Shown here piece after piece: positions 12,783-25,690 of a stretch of DNA of 64,000 nt (within the stretch, counting starts at the first letter, position 1; each line of letters begins with the position of its first letter). A model generated the notes under the pieces. That model saw nothing but the letters and a program-made list of their open reading frames with translations. It searched no databases and was not told where the DNA came from. A program made the translations under genes and the position numbers. Source of the stretch: Saturnia japonica (taxonomy: Eukaryota; Arthropoda; Insecta; Lepidoptera; Saturniidae); contig CM065321.1 in the NCBI GenBank assembly GCA_033032175.1, forward strand, positions 14,654,501 through 14,718,500, written 5' to 3'.

Positions 12783-13085
12783 ATGTTTTATGTGGCTCAG
12801 TTGGTAGCATGTACGGACTCCGCGTTGATCGACGTGAGTTCAAATCCCTGCAATGAGCCTGAACTTTCGGTGAAGGAAAACATCGCTATGAAACCATAGC
12901 ATGGTGGTAAGGCTTTTTCTAATGCCCGCTTGGTTACTTACAACCCCCAAGTTGAGAATCTGTCACCAAACACCAATAGGTGTTTTCCGGCAGCTGCACT
13001 TGAGAACCAGTCTTCCGCTAGACTTAGGCTTATAGTCACTTAAGATCAGGTGACATTGTGGCCACAACGCTAAATCTATAACGTT
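12783..13085 (+). repeat. tRNA-derived SINE, best copy
   Basis: The 5' head has a near-consensus pol III A box (TGGCTCAGTTGG, near 12791) and B box (GAGTTCAAATCCC, near 12836), as in tRNA genes, followed by a tRNA-unrelated body (GAGCCTGAACTTTCGGTGAAGG, GCACTTGAGAACCAGTC). It cannot fold as a full tRNA. Related copies: 34284-34540 minus, 47265-47400 minus, 47848-47908 minus (head only), and a tail-only piece at 40405-40535. Confidence 0.75.
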
Positions 13086-13749
13086 AAAAAAAGTCTGCTC
13101 CCGGCGATGGCATATATGACAAATTTACGTACATTTTTGTTATGTAAGGGTTAAGTTATATATGAAAGAAACTAGGTGGGTAAAAGTAAATTAAGTCACC
13201 AAAAAATGACAATGACAATAGTTAATCTTACATTATTTTTACCTAAACCATTAAATATTAAACGATTAATTAATTCAGATCTAATTAGATTAAATTTAAT
13301 GTATTCAAATTAATTACTTTAATTATTCAGTCAAACAATATTATATGAATTAAAAAAAAAACAAAAGTATCACAGTTCCTAAAAAGTTAAATATCAAATA
13401 TAAAAAAAAAAAATTATGCCGTCTATGGTTCATACTTTGCGCTCGCAGAGTATGGTATAAACATGGCTCCCACATCTGCAATTCAATTCCAAGTTAAATT
13501 GCTTCCAGCTTTGTAGTTGCAACATTGAATTATTTCCCAGCTGCCATAAAGTGCTCATAAACTATGATAAAGGACAGATTTATTTAAGCCTAAACTCAAC
13601 CTTCTATGTCTCTGTTCGCCTGGTAAGTACTTTATTTAAAATAAGTCAATTTGATATTAATCCTTTATAAAATTTTATACCGTTTAATGTGTATGGTATG
13701 TATATAAAGAAAGATAAATAATATTATTAAAACAGGATTTTTGAAATTT

Positions 13750-13990
13750 TATAATTCAAGACAATTTTAAACAAAAACGGAAACCAAGTTCAATGATTTT
13801 GAAGATTTCCCTTGATGTATCTTCGAAGCTGAAGCCAATAATACTCATCCAAATCGGGTTATAAAAAAAAATACATTTCCCATTTTAATTTAATTGGTAT
13901 TGGACCTTCAACTTCAAAGATACACCAGAATACTAATCAAAATCCATTGAGTCCAAATTCAATAAGGTGGATAATTGTCTTATTGTAAAA
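13750..13990 (+). repeat. dispersed repeat family I, copy 2
   Basis: Shares GGAAACCAAGTTCAATGATT, CTTGATGTATCTTCGAAGC and CATCCAAATCGGGTTATA with the other family I copies; internally shortened. Confidence 0.65.
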
Positions 13991-14699
13991 AAAAATGACT
14001 GGTTGGTTATAGTATCTTATATTATTGTTGACCATTTTAATATGAAAATGGCACTTTTAGTAATGTTGTCATAATTTTATCATATTTATTTTAAAATATA
14101 ATTAAATCTAAATTTATCAAAATGTTTGTTTAATAATAAACTGCCATATATTATATCTTAAATATAAATATTTTTTAATCTAACTGAACAATATATATAT
14201 TTAAATTACATTTACAAAATTTGTTCTTATTCGTATATTTTATACTCGTAGTTACAAGTAATAGGCATTTTAAAAGATAGAATAAAAAATTTAACTTTGG
14301 AACAGAATTAAATAAAAAACATTTATTAAAATGTATTTTAGTTCAATTATTTAGTAAGCCTCTGAACTGATCGCAAACCTGAAAAAGCAAGTTAACAATG
14401 TGATTTAGATGCGAGGTCATGTTTACAAGAGTTTTTGATACCACAACAAACCGAAACTGGGCGAACTCGAAACTGTATCAAATCCCGAGACTAATAAATA
14501 TTCCAATGATTTACCGTCCAATTCGGGACGAATGCTGAATCTTTCCAAAGGGACAAGTATATTTGCATATAACTCGGTCTACTTTGATTCGTGCTTAACC
14601 GTTCGTCGATACAATCAATAAAATTGAAGTGTCTGTTTGTAATATCAAAATAACAGCATTTTACTAATTGCTAAATATACGGTACTTTAAAAAAAAAAA

Positions 14700-15095
14700 A
14701 ATTATTTGCTTGTATGTCTGTTCGTTCCAGGTAATCTCCGAAACGGTTTCACTGACAGATAGCTGGTATTATAAGGAGTAACTTAGGCTACTTCTATTTT
14801 AGAAAATGAATTAGGGTTCCGTGCAAATAAAAAACAACTTGTCATGGTGAATCAATTTGGGCGTTTAAATGGCTTACGCTTAGTAAACCATAAAAGATGT
14901 ATCAAATTAATATACTACAAAATTGTAGATATCAAAAAGTTATCAAGAACATATGTCTGTATTTTAAGGATCACCCGCAATAAGCATTTTTATCTTTAAA
15001 ACAACCGGCAGCGGGGTAGTACGATTCGCACGTGTGTCCGATCGACAGAATTCTGTATTCCACGCGAGCGCAGCCAAGGGACACAGATAGTTATT
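14700..15095 (+). repeat. dispersed repeat family II, copy 1
   Basis: Non-coding repeat of about 400 bp: a GTCTGTTCGTTCCAGGTAAT start, AAGGAGTAACTTAGGCTACT, ATTAGGGTTCCGTGCAAATA, GGATCACCCGCAATAAGCAT, and a GTGTGTCCGATCGACAGAAT end. Related copies: 21650-21930 and 23920-24310 (both minus) and 45395-45820 (plus). Class not recognised. Confidence 0.7.
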
Positions 15096-16144
15096 TTTAT
15101 TAAAACTAACGAGTTTTTCGTTAGCCAAGTTATCCTCGTCTGTAAAAGTTCTGAGGTGAATAGAAACAATGAAACAATCCTTCGAAGGGAGTTTACCCCC
15201 TTTTACTGAGATTCGTCGGAGGAAGTTTGTCTTAACTCGCCTTAATTTATGCGTTCCCTATTTAATTTTGTTCGTTTTCATTCCGCGACGAATTTGGTTT
15301 TCAATAGGAAAAGACAATGCAGCGTCCTGTTTAAACACTGAGTGAGGTTGCGAGATATTTCCTGAATCGGCTGGAATTCTAGTGGGTTAAACTACTGAAG
15401 GTTTTTTTTCTGTTGGCAAACAAAATGACCCATAGTTACAGTTTATTTTATTATATTTATTACATTGAAACAAACAGTTAGAATTCCTTCTTACAAATTT
15501 AAAAGAAAAAATGAAACACAAACCAAAATAAGTTACCACAAAATCTAGCAATAAACAATACGAGTTGCTCTATTACTAATCATAAATAATAGTCCAAATA
15601 GATACTAACAATAACAGCCAAATTAGTCAAATAAAAAAAAACAATTAAAATTATCGATAATAACAAAATTATGCATATCAAAAAAGAGCCAAATACTAAA
15701 GAATACAAAATAATAAAAACACAAAAAACAAAATAATAAAAACACAAAAACAAGTACATAAAATACTTTGTCGTATGAATTTTTAAGATTTATTAAAACA
15801 CTTATCATACGTATAACAAGATCTAAACAAAAAGGTATTTCCTACATATATTGTCTTGGTAACTGGAATATTAAAAAGGAAATGATTCCAAGCATTAATC
15901 TGGGGACATCTAAAACTAATTTCACTAAAAAGGAATGGGGAGTCAATATAATTTCTCAGTAGTTAAGTTAAATAAAAATAGTTGATCTCTCTCTTTACGA
16001 CGATCTGCATGTGTGGACAGATTGCCACCACCATACACCCGTTGTAAGACCCGAAATAGTGGAATGCTTAGGGGTATCGTATTCCGGGATCATCTCGTGT
16101 TTATCCAATAATCAAGTGGGGTCGTAGGATATCTGTACTCGACT
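15096..16144. other. non-coding DNA with an A-rich minisatellite
   Basis: 15705-15751 holds two tandem units of about 22 bp (CAAAATAATAAAAACACAAA). No coding signal on either strand; the frames that cross it are low-complexity. Confidence 0.5.
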
Positions 16145-16330
16145 AAATAACATACATACATACATAAATCATGCCTATTTCCCAACGGGGTAGGCAGAGA
16201 CCACGTCCTTCCACCTGCTACGATCCTGACATACCTCTTTCGCTTCTTCGACATTCATTAATCTTATCATGTATGCTCGTCGGTTTAGAGTACTCTTGAC
16301 CTTAAATTTCTTCAGAACGTCTACTAAGTA
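16145..16330 (+). repeat. common lepidopteran dispersed repeat (ACATACATA...GGGGTAGGCAGAGACCAC)
   Basis: CATACATACATAAATCATGC, then CCCAACGGGGTAGGCAGAGA, CACCTGCTACGATC and CTCGTCGGTTTAGAGTACTC. I recognise this text as one of the most frequent repeats in moth and butterfly genomes. No coding role. Confidence 0.7.
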
Positions 16331-16369
16331 ACGACCACTATTAATATGGTGATAAACCCGTCAAAGTTA

Positions 16370-16575
16370 TTTTCTTTTGGTTTGCCACGTTTCGGGATCA
16401 GTCAGTGATCGGGATGTTTCTAGTTACCAACAGAAATGCCATAAAAGCGAAGACCGGCGATGGATTAAGCTATATCTCGATGGTCGCCGGTTTTTTTTTT
16501 TGGATAGTACTGTTGTTACCATCAGCCACAGTATTGTCGATTTTGTCGTGCTATATTACATTTTTAAAAAAACCA
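16370..16575 (+). repeat. dispersed repeat family III, copy 1
   Basis: GCCACGTTTCGGGATCAG, GCGATGGATTAAGCTATATC, TCGATGGTCGCCGG and TTACCATCAGCCACAGTA match the segment at 22740-22960 at moderate identity. Two plus-strand frames cross it and look like chance. Confidence 0.6.
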
Positions 16576-16890
16576 GCCAAATGCTAGTCGGATTCGCACA
16601 CCGAGGTTTACGTAATTATACAGCCATTTTCACCAAAATACTTGGGTAACATTACTGTAGAAAGCACCGCACGATTCTAATGGAAAAATAAACTATATTG
16701 AGGTACAAACTTAAAGTTACCGTTGGAAAACTGTTGTCCCCATACAAGGGTACATGCCGCAGTCACTTTACCAACTGCAAATAAATTTTGTTTGTGATGT
16801 ACCTAATTATAAATTTACGGTTTTCGGATTTTTACTTTATTTGTGCTCTAAGACATTGCTTCTTGCCAAATTTGAAATGAAAAAAATATT
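16576..16890 (-). repeat. GGGTTCCGTAC-type repeat, truncated minus-strand copy
   Basis: Reverse complement of the end of the repeat at 24780-25310: GGATTCGCACACCGAGG, ACCAAAATACTTGGGTAACATT, GAAAGCACCG, ACTGTTGTCCCCATACA, TTGTGCTCTAAGACATTGCT and TTGCCAAATTTGAAATGA. Confidence 0.7.
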
Positions 16891-16899
16891 CCAGTGCTA

Positions 16900-17070
16900 G
16901 ATAGCCCATTTATCGAGAAAGGCTATGGCTAATTATAACATCACGCTATAATCAATAGCAGCGGAGCATCAATGAAATATGTTGGAAAAACGGACAAATT
17001 TTACTTCTTTTGAGAGCTTCCATTGTGTTCGCTGCGTAAATGGTTAAAGCTACGTAACGATCATGTGTGA
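16900..17070 (+). repeat. lepidopteran dispersed repeat (GAGAAAGGCTATGGCTA...ACGTAACGATC)
   Basis: Contains AACATCACGCTATAATCAAT, AGCAGCGGAGCATCAATGAA and GGTTAAAGCTACGTAACGATC, a combination I recognise as recurrent in Lepidoptera. A shorter piece with AACATCACGCTACAATCCTT lies near 21130-21165. Confidence 0.55.
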
Positions 17071-17739
17071 TTGAATTGTTTCTCATAAACAGTTATAAAA
17101 AAATCCGCGATAGTTTCGTATTTGTATAAACATGGTATTAATCCTTATCGAAATAAATACGTTATTCATCGCAAGTATTTCATCTTGAACAAAATTGCCC
17201 TTTACAATAGTAATTGATTTCTTTTTTGTTTTTTGTCTTGTGTAAATTACATTTTTCATTGTATTATTACTAGAAAAGCTATTTAGTACTTGTTTATGAC
17301 AATATGCCTTTATTCATGATAATATATTAACATAAAACAATGGAAATAATAGATCAATCTTGCCCAACTCTAGCTGCATTGTCTTAAGAGTTTGAAATTT
17401 GGCGAGTCATTAGCCTCCAGTTCCGAACTGAAATCACTTCAAGTATTCGGGTCGGCTTAATTGACTACACTATTAGTACGGCATATCGCCACTATTGTGA
17501 ACTTAAGAAATTAATCTTCAAGTTGGAAAACAATAAGTTTGTTTCGGTCTTGTTTCGAATTTCTATGGAAAACTGGTGGGTGTCTGAGGGGGGATGGGAT
17601 AGTCTATTCAACTTATGTGGAGTTAGTGGAATGTATATCAAACTTAAAAGACCTTAGGTATGGAACAGAGAAATTAGGGACAGCCCGATTTTTGGTATAC
17701 CTCTACCCTATACAGTATAATAGCCAATAAAAAGTTATT

Positions 17740-17890
17740 GTATTCCTACGGTGTTTAGGATTTCCAGAGCTCCTTGAGTTAGGAGGTTCATGTTCTGGAA
17801 AGCATTAATTGATATCTATGGTATTTCTAGCGTCTAAAGGCTACGTTAGCCGCTTACCATCAGATGTGCTGTAAGCTTGTTTGCCACTTT
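17740..17890 (+). repeat. lepidopteran repeat tail (GCCGCTTACCATCAG...)
   Basis: GATTTCCAGAGCTCCTTGAG followed by TAGCCGCTTACCATCAGATG and GCTGTAAGCTTGTTTGCCA, which I recognise as a frequent lepidopteran retroelement tail. Confidence 0.5.
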
Positions 17891-18999
17891 AGTTATATTT
17901 AAAAAAAATAGTAGAGTACTGGTAGATACCACAGAAAAATAGTTGCCAAATGTAGCACTAATTTTCGTTTGATTAGTTAGTCCTACATCTACCACAGAAC
18001 CGATGGAAAGGTCAGTGAAAGTGAAGAATCGCGGTAAAGCACATCTCTATTGCAAAAAAGCCTAACGAACAAAATGGCTATCTTTCGAATTCATTACGCT
18101 CGTGAATATTCGACTGCTAGCAGCAAAAAATATGTATATTCGCGAAGTGCTTGAGAACTAACGTCGAAGTCCTTGGAACTAATTTAAATCATTCCACAAC
18201 TTTAACACAGACTAACAATGGGGAGCTGAACGGTCCAGAAGAACTGTGAGAAGATTTACGTTGTAAGTTAAGACTTATTGCAAGCTCTAGGCACACTGAA
18301 CACTAAAATTACAGGTGTAACCTAGTAAGTTACTTTAATAAACCACCATATAATTATGGTCATAGTTGATACAGTCGTTGTTATACCCGCATCGGGATGA
18401 AAACTCATTTATATTGTCACCATTGATGCTTAGCTCTAAGTTCCGAAGGATTTTTTCTCCAAATGCCAAATTCAAAATTATGAACATCACTACGAATTTG
18501 ATGTATTATATCGATATCACCGAAACTTGTAAATACCGTTCCCATTGAAAGTAAGTAATAATATTGTTATTAATTCTATTTTTCATCAGTATAAAAGGGT
18601 ATTATGGTATTCATAGTATAGGAGAATAGATTTTCATGAATATCTGAACCGCGTCTGAAGTTTCTGGTATACAATATATCAAATGCCGCAAGTCTGCGCG
18701 CTCCTAACCCGTTTTCTTTGAAGTAAACGTTGAATTTTCAGCGTTCCCTGAATTTTACAGCAAATTATGTCGGAATAGTTGCTTTCAGTTAGTATTATCA
18801 TCTCTGGCTTTAGAAGATAAGGGTTGGTAGAGTAACTACGGTTTAGGATTTACTAGGACATCATAAGTTTTACAGGGTTGATAGATAATTATATTATGTA
18901 TGTTCCATTTTTATTATTTTCTCATTCATATACGTTACCGAAAAGGAGGACTTTCTCAATTCGATTGAATTTTTATTATGGATCTCCAACCATAACTTC
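17891..18999. other. AT-rich non-coding DNA
   Basis: Nothing recognisable. The frame at 18366-18548 plus is short and without domain features. Confidence 0.5.
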
Positions 19000-19150
19000 T
19001 ATGTTTATGAATCGATTTGGATGATTCTTTTTTGTTGGATTGGGAATAAATATCTCAAGGGTGGTTCTATGTTAATTTCATTGGCATTGTATCTTCTACT
19101 TCGAAGTTACACCAGGGAACTCCTCAAAACAAGTTAAAGTTGGTTTTCTG
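19000..19150 (-). repeat. dispersed repeat family I, copy 3
   Basis: Reverse-strand match: CGATTTGGATGATTCTTTTT, TGTTGGATTGGG, CTCAAGGGTGGTTCTATG, ATTTCATTGGCATTGTATCT and AAGTTGGTTTTCTG. Confidence 0.65.
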
Positions 19151-20130
19151 CAATATATACCTACCATTCGAGCTTTTTATTAATTTTTTCGTTGATACAT
19201 GCCGTATAATATATACTAGTAATTTAAATAGCGTAATTAACAAGTTTAAGAGGTTGTTTGTTTGTTTGTTTGTTTTTTCACGCTTCGTAATTTCACGATA
19301 CGGCCTTAAAAAACAGAGCAGTAATCATAAATTTCAAGCAAGTTGGTAAGCCCTCAGCAAGTACGGGAAGCGTGAAAATGTAGAGTTGGTAGGATTAATT
19401 TAACACAGATGAGATTAAATTTACCTACATAAAATAATTCATTCTACTATAGACTGTCCACAACATCTGAACATCAAACAATATCAACATCAAAATTATT
19501 TCATATCCCTTTTTATAAAAATAATCTCTCTTTCAACTGTCCAATAGCAAATATGTTTGATCATATAATAAGATCAAACATTACAAAGCTCATAATATGG
19601 ATCCTATTGACAACATACATTTAAATCTAAATCGATTGTGATATACAATTCAAAAATACTGTTCCCTAATTTTATATTCCCTATATTATGTGATTCTCTA
19701 TTCGAGTATTTTTTTTTATAAATTACAAGTGATGTACTTTTATGTGCATTAGGAAAATATTACATTATAAGCTAGCTAAAACATGTAACATTTTAAATTT
19801 ATTCTCCTGTTGGTTATAATCTGTAATGTGTGCCCATTTATATAAATAGATACAATCAATAAATGAACTAAACCGTGAGGAACAGTTAATATGTCAATTA
19901 ACAGAAATGTCACTTAAATATTCTTTTCCATTATAGTCGTCTTGACATGCAATGAGGTCGTGATATAACTAGTGACTATTAATACGAGACTTGTTCATAA
20001 TTTCCATTCATTTAATCAGAAAGCTTTCTAACGAACTTCTTTGCAGTATCTCTGCTGGATAACGTTCGCAAAAAAAATATCAGTTGTATATCCGCATTAC
20101 CGACATAACTCACCAAATAATGATAGAATG
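19151..20130. other. AT-rich non-coding DNA
   Basis: Contains a (GTTT) run near 19253-19275; otherwise nothing recognised. Confidence 0.45.
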
Positions 20131-20199
20131 AAGGAAAGAAACGAATAAAGAAAGAAAGAAAGAAAGAAAGAAGAAAGAAAGATGGAAAGAAATAAAAAG
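20131..20199 (+). repeat. (GAAA)n microsatellite
   Basis: Repeated AAAG units with small interruptions. The minus-strand frame over it (20012-20290) is low-complexity Phe/Ser and not a gene. Confidence 0.85.
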
Positions 20200-20359
20200 A
20201 TTCGTAATAAAGGCATTTGAGACTACAGACAATTACAAATATTTTAAAACTACTTATAAAATGATAAACAATCAAATGCCAGTTTATCACTTAATATTTG
20301 CCTAATACGAGCTGACGACGCTGATGTCAATTTTCAAATATACTCGAATAATATATACA

Positions 20360-20690
20360 ATAATCGTCATTTTAGCTGAAAAACGTCCACTACTGGACCT
20401 AGACCATCCCCAAAGATTGCTGCAAAAACGTTCTTACGCTGCTTAAATTCTGCGGCTTCCCGCAACCTTTACTCGCTCTGCGCACACATCGTTTTCTAGT
20501 ACGAGGTTGCTATTCGAGAAATCTTTGACCCCCTACGAGCCTATTGCCACTTAAGTCTAGCAATATTAGGACTATATCGATGACTTTGGTTCCTTTGAAG
20601 ATCTTCCCATTTCTAGTTCGATCACACATAGGAACTCCAAGCATAGCTCTCTCATAGACAGCATTTACCAATGACAATAGACACTGGTCA
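20360..20690 (+). repeat. insect dispersed repeat (GCTGAAAAACGTCCACTACTGG...)
   Basis: GCTGAAAAACGTCCACTACT, GGACCTAGACCATCCCCAAA, GATTGCTGCAA and ATTCTGCGGCTTCCCGCAAC form a decayed version of a repeat I recognise as very common in Lepidoptera (related text: gctgaaggacgtccactgct). Class uncertain. Confidence 0.55.
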
Positions 20691-21649
20691 AAGACTTTCG
20701 ACTTGAAAATTGCGGTATCTTGGACGAGAAGATGTTAAGTTCTTCCCAAACGTTGCCCGACTGAATTGGATAATACGGAAATAGGCGAAATAACCTTGGT
20801 TACCACAAATTTTGGACACCATGTATATAAGCAAGAACCTTTGTTTCGTATCACAACACAACGTTCTAATCCCATTAACATAAAGCGTAGATTCATGAGT
20901 GTAACATTAAAGGCTTAAGCAATTTAGGTTATAATTATATGATATTCAACCTATTAATTACATTATTTTGGTCATGAAAATACAGAGCTTGACTTTTCAC
21001 AGGAGAGTTTACTTTTGACCAAAAATGATATCTGTACTTTAATATTAAAAAACTCAACATTGTTTGTTTTATGTTTTTGTTTGTTTGATAGGCTATTTAT
21101 TTATTTATTGAAGTAGGTTATATGGTACCCTAACATCACGCTACAATCCTTAGAAGCAGAGCAAATATTGTAATTTTTTTAGTTAATAATATAAAGAAAA
21201 TCAACCCAAATAGTCTGATTGATACTGGCAAAAAAGAAAATTACTCCTTGTTAACAAAAAAGAAACAAACATTTTAAAAATTATTTCGTTCTAAAGTAAC
21301 CCCAAATGGCTTACTTCACGGTTCTCAAACAAGAAATCGCACTACGGTAATGCACATATTTGTCCTCGGATATAGTTCCCTGATCCCTCTCATTTGACAA
21401 GCCTTCTAAATTTGATGGGCACGATTTATCTAACAAATACAATTTATTTTTCAACCGAGATCCCGTATGAAAAGATTTACATCGCGTTGAATGCGAAAAA
21501 GGCAGAAAATAGGATCTAATCGAGCGAATTTCTGCTTGAGATCACGTTAATAAATTACAGTAAACGTCGGCATTAAATATACATGATTTTGGGCTGTTCT
21601 TTTGTAATGTCAAGTTTTGACGTTATACTTACTTGACGTGTTTATCGCT
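20691..21649. other. non-coding DNA
   Basis: A short AACATCACGCTACAATCCTT repeat piece near 21130-21165. No gene seen. Confidence 0.4.
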
Positions 21650-21930
21650 TACCGAGTTGCTTGCTACCCCTAGTCCCGGTTATTTTAAAGATAATGCTTA
21701 TTGTGGGTGTTTCTTAGAAGATAGATATATACTGTCCCTGACTTTTTTGTAGTTATTTTTAGTGTCTACAATTATGTCGTACATTAATTTTATATATCTC
21801 ATATAGTTTACTCAGCGTAAGCTATTTAAGCACCCGAATTGATTAACCACTACCGGCTGTTATTTATTTGCTTTTTTCGAATCAAAGTAGTCTAAGTTAC
21901 TCCTTATAAACAACCGGAACAAACAGTCAC
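21650..21930 (-). repeat. dispersed repeat family II, copy 2
   Basis: Reverse-strand match to 14700-15095 (GATAATGCTTATTGTGGGTG, AGAAGATAGATATATACTGT, GTTTACTCAGCGTAAGCTAT, AGTTACTCCTTATAAACA). Confidence 0.65.
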
Positions 21931-22739
21931 TCATAATTTATATACTTTCATATGCATTTCGTTAAAAGCTGTTATTTTGACATTATAAACAGACACTACA
22001 ATTTTATTAATTGTATAGATTCACGATTTCAAGTAGAAACTGAAAACTAGTGATAATACTATCGAATGATATATTATTACAGTTACGGTCCAATTTGCCA
22101 TATTATCTTACAAGGTGATCCGAAATAATTATATTTGACATTATTATACGGAATGCTCGAGGAGATTCTATAAAGGCAATGTTTATGGTTTATTTCTTTG
22201 TATCGTTGTGTAGGTAAACATCGGCGTATTTTCTATGATTACGGTTCATTAGTCAGGTTTTGTTGCGTAGAGGTATGTGTTCCCAATGACGTCATAAAGC
22301 CGTACTTATACGGTAACCAAGAACCAGACAATCGTCTTAAAATCAAACAGTATTTATATGTTATTAAAAAAAATATCATATATAAAATCAGCTTTATTAT
22401 TAATAAACAAAGCTATACATGGATATTCAAATAATTAGCTAATTAACAATTTGTGCAACCATACTATAGACGGGGCGATCATACCATCGACTGGTTATTG
22501 ACCAGTACTATTGACTGTACTATTGCATAGAAGCGTACGTCCATTCTCACTGGTATCTTAGGGCTATTTACATCTCCACATATACGTGTTCCTAATCAAG
22601 GAACCGACTAATGATAAAAATTATTACATAATCCAAAACATCATACTTTTAACTAAAATAATAACATGTTTGTTTGTGTATACTAGTTTATATTGTAAGG
22701 TAGGACTGTTTTGTCCGACTGGGTTGCCACCACCGTCCA

Positions 22740-22960
22740 TGTGGTGAAAAGTCCGTCATAGTGACTAGCTTTTACGTATCGCGTTTCGGGATCAGCCTGT
22801 GCTTATCCAGTTAAATTAAGGCAGGCTGGTATGACAGCGGTGACCGTTTATGGATTACGATTTCTCGGTGGTCGCCGTTGTGTTAGGATTATACTGTGCT
22901 TACCATCAGAGACAGTAACATCAATTTGCCATGCTACTATGTTTACGCAACTCGTCTATA
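22740..22960 (+). repeat. dispersed repeat family III, copy 2
   Basis: CGCGTTTCGGGATCAGC, GACCGTTTATGGATTACGAT, TCGGTGGTCGCCG, CTTACCATCAGAGACAGTAA and TTGCCATGCTACTATG parallel the copy at 16370-16575. Confidence 0.55.
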
Positions 22961-23919
22961 TCCTCCTATTTTGCGTGGTGGTGGCTAACTACAGTCGTAC
23001 CAGCCCAGTTCCTCCAGGAAGCCTGCTAGTCGCTTGAAACGAGTTGAAGACTTCTAGGAGAGTCCTTGATGTATCGAGGTTTTTAACTCGAAGCACGTTA
23101 CGTACTACAGACAGTTAAAAAAAAAATGTGTAGAGTTCTTACGCAGTAGAAGCGAAGGAAACATTTAGAAAACATAAAGATATCTTCTTTAAAATCAGCG
23201 GGATTTGAACTATCGACCACTCGTACTGCACATACAACTGTGCGTACAAGTGAGGTCGTCACAGCGCCAGGCCATATCGAAGACGATCATAGTCATTGAA
23301 ATCAGGACTTGCCTTATAGGTGTATAATGTATTCTATTTCATTCTCTCGCAGTTTAAACCCTATATAATGTATGTGTCTTCTCTTTTCAGTGTCACTATT
23401 TCTTTTCATCGCTTTTCAAATCACATCGGTACTAAAGATGTTTTCAGCTATTATTTTTATGAAATAACTACTAGTTATTTGGTGAAAAAAAATCAGATTT
23501 CCTATCCGATCAGATCACATCCCCTCTAGATTCTTTATTCATCACCGCGTACCCATAATGGTACGATAAAAAAAAAAAAACAAAAGAAATATTTTATCTT
23601 ACGTACAATATTATTCCTAAAGCGATGTAAGCGATCGATGGTAACGCTTTATCACCACCAGCCGCGGCCTAATGAACCTAAGGCGAAGGAGGAAAATGAC
23701 ACATCGAATAGTTTTCTTGATGAATGTAAACGCGTTATAGATATCTTATTATTTTTACACACTCTGTATCAAACGTAAAAAATAATTCTGCGTGCACCCT
23801 TTCTTGAAGTAAATCTTCTATGTAAAAATTGGTTAAGTAAGTCATAGGAGGATTTACAACCATTTCAAAATATTACTAACTATTAATTTTTTAAATAAAT
23901 CATAGTTAACAATCATACT

Positions 23920-24310
23920 GCTCTCGCTCCCATCCCCGGCAGTCGTCCGCCCGGTTATTTTAAAAACAAAAATTTTTATATTGGGTTATACTCAGAAGAT
24001 AGACATACACTATTCCAGACTTTTTTGTAGGTATTTTTAAGATCTACAATTATCTAGTACATTAATTTGATATATTTCTTGTGGTTTACTCAGTGTACGC
24101 CAATTAAGTGCACCATAAGCGTCTTTATCTGTATTGGTTCACCGTTACCGTTACTGCTTATTTCGTAGATGCGTTACTTTAAGCAAAAGGATTTTCTATA
24201 AACCGGGCAGATAACATAACTAAAAATTAAAAAATATCATTGAAATCGGACAACTAGTTCTCGCGTCAAAAGAACATTAACGGACAGACATACAGAGAGA
24301 CGTTGAGTTT
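23920..24310 (-). repeat. dispersed repeat family II, copy 3
   Basis: Reverse-strand match to family II (GTTATACTCAGAAGATAGAC, ATACACTATTCCAGACTTTT, GTGGTTTACTCAGTGTACGC, GGACAGACATACAGAGAGAC). Confidence 0.6.
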
Positions 24311-24779
24311 CATAATATGTACTATATATAAAAGATATAATATTTATAGGTCTATAATACTAATCATTGGGTTAATATGCACGAGTGAGACAAAAATACA
24401 GATACATTTTTTATTTCTAGCATACTTTATGATCCATAGAATGTATCATAAAAGTGAGTAATAGAAAGAAAAAAAAAATATTTCTTATATTATTAGTATT
24501 TTTTAGTATTAAGTATTTTGTAACAAAACTGATTTAACTCCTAGCATCATTGTTTAACTTTCTTAGAATAATAAAACATATTCTATGCTTAGCTTCACAT
24601 CTATTATCGAAAGTCACGTTATGTTTCTGGAAAACACGACAACGCCGTACAATATGGCACAAGTACAACGTATTGAATAAAGAATAAAAGCTGTGATGTA
24701 ATAACTGAATATGGATTCCATTTTCTGTCATCTGAGATTACGGAACCTTAAAAGTCGATTTCGCAATTCAATTTTTTTT

Positions 24780-25310
24780 AGGGTTCCGTACATCAAAAGG
24801 AACTCTTAAAGGATCACTTTGTTGTCTGTCTGTCTGTCTCTCAAGACCCTTTTTCTCAGGAGCGCGTGGAGGTATAAAGTTGAAATTACTGTCAAATACT
24901 CAGATATGTAATCCCTTGGAGTTGTTAAAAAATGGAACTTCTAAGTCAACGCAATTAAAAGATACGGGCATTTGTACCGCATATTTTAACACTCGCAAAG
25001 TGAATAAAACCTACAGGGTACTTTCAGATGACCTAGATTCATGAAATTTGGCAAGAAGTAATGTCTTTATAGCACAAGTAAAGGAAAAAAATCGAAACTG
25101 ACCGCGGCATAAATATATCGATGTATGGGAACAACAGCTTTCCAACGGCAAAGTTAAGCCTGTCCCTCGATGTAGTTTATCTTTTCGTTAGAATAATAAT
25201 TTTTCGGTGCTTTCTGTAGTAATGTTACCTAATTATTTTGGTGAATGTGTCTGTACAATTTGGGAACCCTCGGTGTGCGAGTCCAATTCGCACTTGGCCA
25301 GTTTTTTTTA
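24780..25310 (+). repeat. lepidopteran GGGTTCCGTAC repeat, near-complete
   Basis: Begins TAGGGTTCCGTACATCAAAA, has GATCACTTTGTTGTCTGTCT, GGAGCGCGTGGAGG, ATGAAATTTGGCAAGAAGTA and CTTTCTGTAGTAATGTTACC, and ends CCCTCGGTGTGCGAGTCC, AATTCGCACTTGGCCAG and a T run. I recognise this as a widespread lepidopteran repeat. A truncated inverted copy is at 16576-16890, and a possible remnant (AGCCAAGTGCGAGTTAGAAT) at 51380-51480. Confidence 0.7.
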
Positions 25311-25690
25311 TCTAACAATATTTTATTGCATTTCGTAAAAAAACATTATGAATAAATTATGCGGAACTCTTTATTAAATTTTTCTATACATATAATTCAA
25401 TTATACCGAATTTTATAACAAAAATATAACAGTATCATTACAAATTAATTATGAGGCTCTAATTTTAATCATATTATAATATTGTTATAAAAGTTCTAAA
25501 TGTAACTCTTAAAAATATCTTTAAAAAAAATTATAAATGTAGAAAATAGAAATATATCTCTAAATATTTAAAGGTAAAAAAAAAACGATTAAGTATAAAA
25601 TATAAATAACATTGCTATGAATTGAATAAGGATGTCTATATGTTATACAGACTTGGAATTTTTTTATATTACCCACCTGTTTATGCATTC

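Noticed and set aside
12783..12860. A possible functional tRNA gene (good A and B boxes)
   Set aside because: No acceptor stem or anticodon arm closes; the segment belongs to a dispersed SINE.
20012..20290. 92-codon minus frame with Phe/Ser repeats
   Set aside because: Translation of the (GAAA)n microsatellite.
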